A stretch of DNA of 31,491 nucleotides from contig DAOSIS010000038.1 in assembly GCA_035366835.1 (NCBI GenBank), positions 1 through 31,491 of the forward strand. The letters run 5' to 3'. Shown piece after piece: positions 17,054-24,217 of the stretch (its first letter is position 1; every line of letters starts with the position of its first letter). The position numbers were made by a program, and so were the translations under genes. The notes under the pieces are model-generated. The model had not been told where the DNA came from. It saw only the letters and a list, made by a program, of their open reading frames with translations, and did not search any database. This DNA is from UBA6109 sp035366835. GTDB lineage: Bacteria; Desulfobacterota; Syntrophia; Syntrophales; UBA6109.

Positions 17054-18367
17054 TCAACCTCCCCAGCTGGTGAAGACGGTGATGATCTGGGGAAAGACCA
17101 TCATGATCGGCAGACCGGCGATCATCATGAAGAGGTACTTCATGGAGCCGGCAAAGACGTCTTCCACCGTGACGTCCGGTTCCGCCACGCCCTTGACCGT
17201 AAAGACCGCGAGGCCGAAAGGAGGCGTGATGATGCCGATCTGGGAGGCGTAGATCATGAAAACGCCGAAGAAATAAGGATCGATCCCGAGCTTCACGATG
17301 ATCGGGTGCAGAATCGGGATCGTGATGGTCAGCATGGACGTCGAGTCCATCAGGCAGCCCAGGATCAGGTAAAGAAGCGCGAGAATCGCCAGAAGGGCAT
17401 AGTTGTTGAGCTGCGCGCCGATGATCAGTTCCACGATCTTGTCGCTGATCCCCGTCACCACCAGGTAACGGGAGAAGACGCAGGCACCCGCCATGGTCAG
17501 GAAGATCATGGCGGAAGTCGTTGCCGTTTCCTTGACCCCGGACGCCAGATGGGGACCGGACTCCTTCTTCAGCGTCACCAGCAGAAGGACCAGGATCACG
17601 ACGGTCGCGACGGCGGAGGCCTCCGTGGGGCTGAAAACGCCGCCGAAAATGCCGCCGAAGATGATGATGGCCGTAACGATGACCGGCCAGAAGGTCGGCA
17701 GGGTCTTCAGTTTTTCCGCCCAGCTGTATTCCCGCATCTCCTGCGGCGTGATGAGATCGGTGCGGAAGCGGGCGATATAGTAGATGTCCGCGCACATCAG
17801 GGCCGTCAGGAGCAATCCGGGACCGATCCCGCCCAGCAGAAGCTTGCCGACGGAGAGCCCCGTCAGGATGCCGTAGATGACGGCCAGAATGCTGGGGGGG
17901 ATCAGCATGCCGATCATGCCCGCCGACGCCGTGATCCCGTAGGCGATTTTCTTGTCGTAGCCCAGGCGCCGCATCTCCGGCGAGCTGACCTTGGCGAAGA
18001 CGGCGGCGGTCACGATGGAGGAACCGCAGACGGCGCCGAAGGCCGCGCAACCCAGCACCGTGGCGATGCCGAGGCTCCCGCGGATCTTGCCTGTCCAGAC
18101 GACGAGGCCGTCGTAGAGGGTCTTGCTGATGCCGCCGGCCGCACCCCAGAGCCCCATGAGGATGAACAGGGGGAGCGTCACGAAGGCGTAGTTCGCGTTG
18201 TTGAAATACATGCTGTTCACGGAGAGCGTAACGGCGTTGCTGAATCCCATGATGCATGCCATTCCGCCGATGCCCACAACGCCCAAAGCCACACCGACGT
18301 GAATCCCGATGCTTACCAGCACCAGGAGAACCGCAATACCCACAACGCCTATGACCATCGGGTCCAT
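17054..18367 (-). CDS. dctM: TRAP transporter large permease DctM (TRAP-3)
   Basis: A 437-residue polytopic membrane protein with DctM signatures VTLPLFILMGLWG, GAVCGSSIVTAAVFAKVS, IGMLIPPSILAVIYG and YASQIGIITPPFGLAVFTVKG. It is the closest relative of the TRAP-2 DctM (roughly two-thirds identical by eye over the first half). It is the channel subunit of the third TRAP transporter. The ATG starts 25 bases after the dctQ stop, with AAAGGTGGG upstream. About 190 bases without a gene follow before AOR-1; I see no convincing terminator or promoter there, so AOR-1 may be co-transcribed. Confidence 0.94.
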   Translation of the reverse strand: MDPMVIGVVGIAVLLVLVSIGIHVGVALGVVGIGGMACIMGFSNAVTLSVNSMYFNNANYAFVTLPLFILMGLWGAAGGISKTLYDGLVVWTGKIRGSLGIATVLGCAAFGAVCGSSIVTAAVFAKVSSPEMRRLGYDKKIAYGITASAGMIGMLIPPSILAVIYGILTGLSVGKLLLGGIGPGLLLTALMCADIYYIARFRTDLITPQEMREYSWAEKLKTLPTFWPVIVTAIIIFGGIFGGVFSPTEASAVATVVILVLLLVTLKKESGPHLASGVKETATTSAMIFLTMAGACVFSRYLVVTGISDKIVELIIGAQLNNYALLAILALLYLILGCLMDSTSMLTITIPILHPIIVKLGIDPYFFGVFMIYASQIGIITPPFGLAVFTVKGVAEPDVTVEDVFAGSMKYLFMMIAGLPIMMVFPQIITVFTSWGG

Positions 18368-18392
18368 AAGAGTCCCACCTTTCCCCGCCCGA

Positions 18393-18911
18393 CTACGACT
18401 GGAAGAAACGCTTCCAGTCCGTGATCAGACCGATGACGTACCAGAGTGTGAAGAACAAGAAGCCTACCGGCATCGCGAATTTGCCTACGTACCAGGGCAG
18501 CTTGACGACCGCGAGCATCTCCTCGCGGATGGAGAAGGAGTGCAGAAAGAACTTCCAGGCAAAATAGGTCACGACGACGCAGAAGGCCAAGCCGATGATG
18601 TCGGCGATGATGTCGAAGAAGAGCTTTGCCTTCGCCGGTATGTACTCGAAGAGGGCCGTAATGCGGATGTGCATCCCCCTGGAGAGGGTGTAGCCGAGGG
18701 GAAGGAAAACGATGTAGGCCATGATCAGTTCGGATGACTCCGCACCGGCCGGAAAGGGCTTGTTGAAGAGAAACCTCATGACGACGTCGAGCGTGATCAT
18801 GAAGGTCAGCAGGACGAGTGACACGCCCGTGAGGAAGAGCAGGACATTGTCGGCGCGACCCATGTAGTGCAGGATCGCCGAAACGGAAGATTTTTTTTCA
18901 CCCGGAGGCAT
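18393..18911 (-). CDS. dctQ: TRAP transporter small permease DctQ (TRAP-3)
   Basis: A 172-residue protein with four hydrophobic helices, the DVVMRFLFNKPFPAGAESSEL segment near residues 42-62, and REEMLAVVKLPWYVGKFAMP near the end, both shared with TRAP-2 DctQ. The ATG has AAGGAG upstream. It forms a P-Q-M set with its neighbours and is separated from dctP by a stem-loop region. Confidence 0.93.
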   Translation of the reverse strand: MPPGEKKSSVSAILHYMGRADNVLLFLTGVSLVLLTFMITLDVVMRFLFNKPFPAGAESSELIMAYIVFLPLGYTLSRGMHIRITALFEYIPAKAKLFFDIIADIIGLAFCVVVTYFAWKFFLHSFSIREEMLAVVKLPWYVGKFAMPVGFLFFTLWYVIGLITDWKRFFQS

Positions 18912-18937
18912 CGTTCATCTCCTTTTTCGATCCGGAA

Positions 18938-18973
18938 GACGCACGGCAGGCACCGCGATGCCCGCCGTGCGTC
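18938..18973 (-). other. strong intercistronic stem-loop between dctP and dctQ (TRAP-3)
   Basis: GACGCACGGC pairs perfectly with GCCGTGCGTC (10 bp); one A-C mismatch then leads to GGCA/TGCC around a 6-base loop. No T-run follows on the minus strand. It lies 34 bases after the stop of the binding-protein gene. Confidence 0.65.
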
Positions 18974-19007
18974 CTCCTTGCAGCGATACATGCCGGAACG
19001 GCGGGTG

Positions 19008-20087
19008 TTACTGCTTCACCCCCCAGTTGCGGACCCATTTGTGGCCCATCTGAGCCGTCAGTTCCTGGAAGCGCTTGATGATCTGATCGCCCGGATAGCC
19101 CATCTTGTTCACTTCGGCCGCCCATTCTGCCGGCGTGTCGGGGCAGGCGTCCGCCCATTTCTTCCGTTCGGCGTCGGACATCTTGGTGAAGCTGTAGCCG
19201 GGGGTCTTCTTCCAGTTGTCGAAGATCATCTTTTCCCAGGCGGGGTTGATCTCGGACGCCGCGACGATCTCCAGTTTCTTGCCGGCGTCGATGACGATCT
19301 TCTGCACGTCGGCCGGCAGCTTCTTGAAGGTGTTCAGGTTCATCCAGCAGCCGATCCAGTTGGTCGTGAGCAGTTCCGGATGGAGGACATTGGGCGCCTG
19401 CTCGATGATCTTGAAGGCGTACAGCAGGTCCGCCGTGTCCATGGCCATGTCGATGACGCCGGTCTGCAGCATGGTATAGACTTCCGTTCCCGGCGCGGCG
19501 ACGGGGCTGATGCCGACTGCTTCCAGCCAGCGGCCGAAGTAGCGGCCGATGACCTTGCACTTCTTGCCCTTGACCTGGTCGAGGCTCGTGATCTTGTTCT
19601 TGGTCAGGAAGACTTCCGTGATCCCCGGGCTCTGGAATATCTTCACGGCGTTGTTCCGCTCGAAGTCCTTCTTGAACTGGGGGAATTCCTCATAGATCTG
19701 CCGCATGGCCTTGGTCAGGATCAGGGGATCCGTCGGACCGAAGGGGAAGGTGTAGTCGTAGTCTTCCAGGGGCAGGTCCTTCGGCGTGTACCAGCCGTAC
19801 GTGACGACCATGTCCACCGCGCCCGTCTTCACCAGGGAGAGGTGCTCGGCCGGCTTGCCCAGAGCGCCGCCGTAGTAATTCTTGAAGGTCACGGCGCCGC
19901 CGGTCTGGTCCGTCACCATCTTCTGCCAGGTCACGAGGTGCTTCGACGCCAGCGACGTCTCGGGCGGCGGATAGGGGGTGGCAACTTTGATCTCCACCGG
20001 TTTCGCCTTGGCCGCGGCAAAAGCGGGAATGGCGAAAGCGGCCAGAACGAGTATGACGCAACTGACGAGCAGGAAACGTTTCTTCAT
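19008..20087 (-). CDS. dctP: TRAP transporter substrate-binding protein DctP (TRAP-3), diverged ligand site
   Basis: A 359-residue periplasmic protein with a Sec signal peptide (about residues 1-24, ending PAFA). It is a close paralogue of the TRAP-2 binding protein, about half identical by eye. The family ligand motif KGxKxR reads KGKKCK at 173-178, so the canonical Arg is Lys178, followed by GRYFGRW at 181-187 as in TRAP-2. ATG 20087 is preferred over 20114 because AAAGGAG stands before it and the signal peptide then begins MKKR. Strong stem-loops flank the gene (20163-20192 and 18938-18973). Confidence 0.92.
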   Translation of the reverse strand: MKKRFLLVSCVILVLAAFAIPAFAAAKAKPVEIKVATPYPPPETSLASKHLVTWQKMVTDQTGGAVTFKNYYGGALGKPAEHLSLVKTGAVDMVVTYGWYTPKDLPLEDYDYTFPFGPTDPLILTKAMRQIYEEFPQFKKDFERNNAVKIFQSPGITEVFLTKNKITSLDQVKGKKCKVIGRYFGRWLEAVGISPVAAPGTEVYTMLQTGVIDMAMDTADLLYAFKIIEQAPNVLHPELLTTNWIGCWMNLNTFKKLPADVQKIVIDAGKKLEIVAASEINPAWEKMIFDNWKKTPGYSFTKMSDAERKKWADACPDTPAEWAAEVNKMGYPGDQIIKRFQELTAQMGHKWVRNWGVKQ

Positions 20088-20162
20088 AATTCTTCTCCTT
20101 TTGTTGTCGTTCATCCCTCTTGTTCTCTACGCGATTTCGACGCTGTCCCTGGTGCGGAAATC

Positions 20163-20192
20163 GGCCGCCGCCCGGTACCGCGGGCGGCGGCC
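20163..20192 (-). other. GC-rich perfect stem-loop between the creatininase-like gene and dctP (TRAP-3)
   Basis: GGCCGCCGCCCG and CGGGCGGCGGCC form a perfect 12-bp stem around a 6-base loop, about 27 bases after the stop of the creatininase-like gene. On the minus strand GATTTCCGCACC follows, without a T-run. It may act as a partial terminator or protect the upstream transcript. Confidence 0.6.
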
Positions 20193-20218
20193 TCCGCCCC
20201 ATCATCCGGATACTTTTC

Positions 20219-21148
20219 CTAGAAGGGCCGGTACGTCCTGTTCCAGTACTCGCGGTTCTTCACTTCCACCTTGAACTTCTTCACTTCGTTGATGAACTCG
20301 GTCATCAGCTTCGCCTTGGCGTAGATGAATTTCTTGCCCTTCTCCGCCGTCGCCACGAAGGGGTTCCCCGGGTAGCCGATCAGCCCGTGAGTGCTGTACT
20401 CCTGATGCTCCATCGGAACCCACGCGATGTCCTTCCCGTTCATCGTCAGGTACGGCGATCCGTTGACCTTGCTGAACTTGTCGCTTACGTCCGTCGCCCA
20501 CTTCGGCGCGTGCGTGTAGTCCTTCTTGTCCGCACGCTCGATGTGAACGATCTTCTTCCCGTACAGCTGCTCGAAATACAGGCACTCCGAAGCCTCGACC
20601 TCGCTGCCGTGCCAGCCCGGCGCTTCCTCCGGAGGACACTCGATGATCCCCTGGTCCCCGTACAGCGACGGAACCGCTTCCGCGTCGTTCCGGACGCAGC
20701 ACACGAATGCGCCCGTCTCGTACCGCAGCGCCCGCATCGCCGGGTCGATCGCCTTCATGTTCGAGGTATGCCCCGTCGCGTAGATCAGCTTGTTGAAGCC
20801 GTTGTGAATGAGGCAGCGCCCGATCTCGTAAATGATGTTCTGGTAGGTGGAAGAACTGAAGGTGATGGTTCCCGAGCCGATTCCCGCCGGATGCAGGTGC
20901 TGGGGCGAATACCCGATCGGCATCAACTGGACGTGGGGTACGTTTGCCATCTCCGCCGCCAGCTGGCAGGGGAGTTCCGTCGCGATGCTGTCCGTGCACA
21001 CCGGACAGTGCTTGCCGTGCTGCTCCGTGCTTCCCAGGGGAATGATGACGATGTCCGTTTCCTTCAGCCATTCCCGCACTTCCACGTACGTGCAGCGAAA
21101 CAGGTTATAGACCTTCTCCTTCTTCACTTCCTGCTCTTTCCATTCCAT
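20219..21148 (-). CDS. creatininase-family amidohydrolase-like protein
   Basis: A 309-residue member of the creatininase superfamily, which includes creatininase and the deformylase ArfB. The first metal motif is clear: PLGSTEQHGKHCPVCTD at 37-53, with Glu42, His44 and Asp53 matching known ligands. The second block reads ATGHTSN (His127) where most members have NGHGGN, and WHGSEVEAS at 179-187 matches the conserved HxGExExS-type segment. These enzymes hydrolyse cyclic amides or formamides with two metal ions. No creatine pathway gene is near, so the substrate is probably different, and lactone or amide opening is a reasonable guess. The ATG has GGAGG upstream. It lies between the DMT transporter and TRAP-3. 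Confidence 0.85.
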   Translation of the reverse strand: MEWKEQEVKKEKVYNLFRCTYVEVREWLKETDIVIIPLGSTEQHGKHCPVCTDSIATELPCQLAAEMANVPHVQLMPIGYSPQHLHPAGIGSGTITFSSSTYQNIIYEIGRCLIHNGFNKLIYATGHTSNMKAIDPAMRALRYETGAFVCCVRNDAEAVPSLYGDQGIIECPPEEAPGWHGSEVEASECLYFEQLYGKKIVHIERADKKDYTHAPKWATDVSDKFSKVNGSPYLTMNGKDIAWVPMEHQEYSTHGLIGYPGNPFVATAEKGKKFIYAKAKLMTEFINEVKKFKVEVKNREYWNRTYRPF

Positions 21149-21197
21149 GGTTTCGTCCCTCCTGATTGATTTCTTCTGACCATCGTTTTGTGAAACC

Positions 21198-21231
21198 GCG
21201 GCGACGCGGAACGTGTCGCCGCACCTTTTTT
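21198..21231 (+). terminator. terminator-like hairpin with T-run on the plus strand
   Basis: GCGGCGAC pairs with GTCGCCGC (8 bp, 9-base loop) and is followed by ACC and a run of six or more T on the plus strand. The flanking genes are on the minus strand, where the order is A-run, stem, GGTTTCAC. It would stop antisense transcripts rather than the operon mRNA, or serve only as a structured junction. Confidence 0.35.
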
Positions 21232-21252
21232 ACAGCGGAACAGCCCCGCCGG

Positions 21253-21720
21253 CTACGATGTCGGCTTTATGAAGAAGAGCCTCATGCCGACGATGACGAA
21301 TACGAGGCCGGCCACGCGCCACAGCGTCACGGGGATCCTTTCCCCCGTCGCGAAACCCGTGGCGTCCACGATCAACGAAGCGGCGAACTGACCGACAAGG
21401 ACCGCTGAAAACGCCGCCGCCAGTCCGATTTTCGGGCAGACGTAGATGATGCTGCCCACGAAGACGGCCGCCGCCACTCCTCCCAGATAGGCATACCAGG
21501 GTGCGCTCAGCCATTCCTGCGCCGTCCCCCACTTTCCGGGGTTCAGGACCGCGACGGCGATCAGGATCGTGACAAGGCCGACGGCAAAAGGGGCGATCGT
21601 CGCCCTGAGAACGCCGACGTGCTTTCCCAGAAGAGAGTTCAGGCTTCCCTCGAGGCCCACGCAGACGCCGCCGAGAATCCCCACCGCCATGTACAACAGC
21701 ATCGAAGCATCCACCTTCAT
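21253..21720 (-). CDS. DMT-family transporter, YdcZ/DUF606 type
   Basis: A 155-residue membrane protein with five hydrophobic segments. MAVGILGGVCVGLEGSLNSLLGKHVG at 11-36 and VLVGQFAASLIVDATGF near 112-128 match the short (single-repeat) YdcZ/DUF606 branch of the drug/metabolite transporter superfamily. Its substrate is unknown. It may export or import an intermediate of the pathway and would work as a dimer. The ATG has AAGGAG upstream. It lies about 66 bases after the FGGY kinase. Confidence 0.82.
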   Translation of the reverse strand: MKVDASMLLYMAVGILGGVCVGLEGSLNSLLGKHVGVLRATIAPFAVGLVTILIAVAVLNPGKWGTAQEWLSAPWYAYLGGVAAAVFVGSIIYVCPKIGLAAAFSAVLVGQFAASLIVDATGFATGERIPVTLWRVAGLVFVIVGMRLFFIKPTS

Positions 21721-21786
21721 CCGCCACTCCTTTTTCCCGGACAGGGTTTCGCCCGGGAGGCCCCCGCCCCCCGGGCCGTCAGGACC

Positions 21787-23328
21787 TTACTGAATCTTGG
21801 CCAATGCCGCAAAATCCTCTTTCAGATGGAGATAGAGTTTCTTGTACAGCCCGAACAGGTCGGCATAGCGCTGGGCGAATTCCTTCCGCGGCTCGACGAC
21901 GCGCTCGACCTTGATGACCTGCTTGGCCGCCTTCACCATATCCGGGTAGATCCCGACGCCGTAGCCGGCAAGGATCGCGTTCCCGATCGCCTCGCTCTCC
22001 TTGACCTTGACCACGTTCATGCGCTTCCCGGAGACATCGGCGTGGATCTGCTGCCAGACGCGGCTCTTCGACCCGCCGCCGCTGAGCGACACCTCGTTCA
22101 TGTTCACGCCGAGCGCCGTTTCGAAGAGTTCGAGGTTGTGCGCGAAGGCCAGCGCCACGCCCTCGAGGATGGCGCGGATGACGTCGGCGCGCTTGTGGCT
22201 TCCCGACAGGCCGAAGAGCACCCCTCTTGCGTAGGGATCCCAGATCGGGGAGCGCTCGCCGTTCAGGAAGGGAAGGTAGATGATGCCGTTGGCGCCCGGA
22301 GGAGACTGCTCGGCCTGATCGTCGAGATAGTCGAAGGCGTTCTTCTTCGTAAGGGACGCGAGGCTGATCTCCTGCTGGCCGAAAAGATCCCGGAACCACT
22401 TGATCGAGGATCCGGCGTTTTCCAGGACGCCCAGCGAGAACCAGCAGCCGGGAACCCCGTGGCAGCAGTTGACGACGCGGGAGTCGAAGACGGGCTTGTC
22501 CAGCACCACGCAGGGGCGCGCGGTGGTCCCGATGACATGGCAGGTCGACCCGGGGGAAACGGCACCGGTGCCGATGCCGGCCGCGGGGGTATCGGCCATG
22601 CCGCCGACGACGGGGGTCCCCTTCGCCAGCCCCGTGATCGCCGCGGCCTTCTCCGTGACCTGGCCGACGACTTCCCAGGAGGGGAAGAGCGGCGGCAGCT
22701 TGTCCATGGGAATGTCCATGGCGTTGCAGAGCTCTTCCGACCATTTCTGCTTGCCGCCCGTTTCGAACAGGCACGTCCAACTGGCCCGCGACCATTCCAT
22801 GGTGAAGCGGTCCGTCAGCTTGTGGATCACGAATCCGCCCGGCCAGAGGAACTGATGGGTCTTCGCGAAGAGCTCGGGCTCGTTCTCCTTCATCCAGAGG
22901 ATGATCGGGGCGCTCGTCCCGCTCGCCGCGGGCTGGTTGCCGGTGAGCCGGATGACCTTGTCCCCGACCTTTTCCTTGATCCAGTTCACCTGCGAGATCG
23001 TCCTTTTGTCGAACTGCATGATCGCCGGCCGCAGGGGCTTGCCGCTCTTGTCGACGGCGACGAGCGCGTTCGTGCAGCTGATCGAAACGCCCTTGATCTC
23101 CTTCGAGTCGACGCCGCTCTTGGCCAGGACCTCGCGAGTCGTGTCCACCGTGGCCTGCCACCACCCCGTTTCGGCGTCATGCTCGACCCAGGCGGTGCGG
23201 GGGTAGATCAGCGGATACTCGCGGTACGAACGGGCGAGGGTGTTGCCGTCCACGTCGAGCAACTCCGTCTTGCACCCCGTCGTTCCGACATCGATACCCA
23301 GCAGAAGCGGGGCCTTGTAGTTCTTCAT
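21787..23328 (-). CDS. FGGY-family carbohydrate kinase (xylulokinase-like)
   Basis: A 513-residue sugar kinase. The N-terminal phosphate loop GIDVGTTGCKTELLD is at 10-24, the second block is near PLRPAIMQFDKRT, and the C-terminal half has GANGIIYLPFLNGERSPIWDPYARG and SLSGGGSKSRVWQQIHADV, as in xylulokinase. It phosphorylates a sugar or polyol with ATP in the cytoplasm. The usual GxSGQMHG segment reads GVSISCTNALV, and Trp of the xWxDxR block is replaced, so the substrate is probably not xylulose. It follows the SDR gene by about 50 bases. Together with SDR and alcohol dehydrogenase it suggests a polyol or sugar-acid-like substrate. Confidence 0.9.
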   Translation of the reverse strand: MKNYKAPLLLGIDVGTTGCKTELLDVDGNTLARSYREYPLIYPRTAWVEHDAETGWWQATVDTTREVLAKSGVDSKEIKGVSISCTNALVAVDKSGKPLRPAIMQFDKRTISQVNWIKEKVGDKVIRLTGNQPAASGTSAPIILWMKENEPELFAKTHQFLWPGGFVIHKLTDRFTMEWSRASWTCLFETGGKQKWSEELCNAMDIPMDKLPPLFPSWEVVGQVTEKAAAITGLAKGTPVVGGMADTPAAGIGTGAVSPGSTCHVIGTTARPCVVLDKPVFDSRVVNCCHGVPGCWFSLGVLENAGSSIKWFRDLFGQQEISLASLTKKNAFDYLDDQAEQSPPGANGIIYLPFLNGERSPIWDPYARGVLFGLSGSHKRADVIRAILEGVALAFAHNLELFETALGVNMNEVSLSGGGSKSRVWQQIHADVSGKRMNVVKVKESEAIGNAILAGYGVGIYPDMVKAAKQVIKVERVVEPRKEFAQRYADLFGLYKKLYLHLKEDFAALAKIQ

Positions 23329-23379
23329 CTTCTTCCTGTCTCCTTTCGTTCCGGTGTCTTTTCGCTTCCGTCCCTTTCC

Positions 23380-24147
23380 TTATGCCGACAGCCAGCCGCC
23401 GTCGACGTTCACGATCTGGCCCGTGATGTAATCGGAAGCCGCCGAGGCCAGAAATACCGCCGCCCCGACGAGATCCTCGGGCACCCCCGTCCTTCCCATC
23501 GGGATTTTGCTCAAGACCCACTTGGCCTTTTCCGGGTCCTGGAAAAGCGCTTCCGTCAGTTCCGTCCGGAAGTAGCCGGGCCCGATGGCGTTGCACTGGA
23601 TGTTGTGCTTGGCCAGTTCGACGGCGAACTGCCGCGTCAGGGACGCCACAGCGCCCTTGCTGGCGGTGTAGAGGCTGATGTTGCTGATGCCGATGAAGCT
23701 GGTGAGCGACGTGATATTGATGATCTTTCCCTTGGACTGCTTGGCCATCTCTTTGGAGGCGGCCTGGCTGATGAAGAAGAGGGCCTTCAGATTGACGCTC
23801 ATCAGATATTCGTAATCCTGCTCGGTCATCTCGAAGAACGGCTTGCGGACCTGCGTGCCGGCGACATTGAGCAGAATGTCCACATGGCCGAGCCCCTTGA
23901 CCGTCTCCTGCACGACGCGCTCCGCTTCGGCCGCGCCGGAGGAGAGATCCGCCGGAATCACCACGGCCTTTCGGCCGACCTTCTGGATCGCTGCCGCCGT
24001 CTTCTCGAGCGCGGCCTTGGTCCGGGCCACCAGGACGATATCCGCCCCCGCTTCGGCAAGTCCGACGGCCATGCCCTGTCCAAGGCCCCGGCTCGCCCCG
24101 GTCACGATTGCGACCTTTCCTGTCAGTTGAAATTTGTCCAGTATCAT
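23380..24147 (-). CDS. SDR-family oxidoreductase (gluconate 5-dehydrogenase/KduD-like)
   Basis: A 255-residue classical short-chain dehydrogenase. The cofactor loop TGASRGLG is at 16-23, NVAG at 94-97, catalytic Ser147, Tyr160 and Lys164 in YTASK, and a C-terminal ITGQIVNVDGGWLSA. It oxidises or reduces a hydroxyl/keto group with NAD(P)(H). The closest-looking groups are gluconate 5-dehydrogenase, 2-deoxy-D-gluconate 3-dehydrogenase and FabG; context with a sugar kinase favours a carbohydrate-type substrate. ATG 24147 lies 10 bases after AGGAGG; TTG at 24156 is too close to that site. Confidence 0.9.
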   Translation of the reverse strand: MILDKFQLTGKVAIVTGASRGLGQGMAVGLAEAGADIVLVARTKAALEKTAAAIQKVGRKAVVIPADLSSGAAEAERVVQETVKGLGHVDILLNVAGTQVRKPFFEMTEQDYEYLMSVNLKALFFISQAASKEMAKQSKGKIINITSLTSFIGISNISLYTASKGAVASLTRQFAVELAKHNIQCNAIGPGYFRTELTEALFQDPEKAKWVLSKIPMGRTGVPEDLVGAAVFLASAASDYITGQIVNVDGGWLSA

Positions 24148-24217
24148 TTCCTGCAAACCTCCTGTATCCTCGTCGGGCCAAGGCCGCCCGCAGCCGCTTG
24201 CTGGAGTCCCGATGCGT

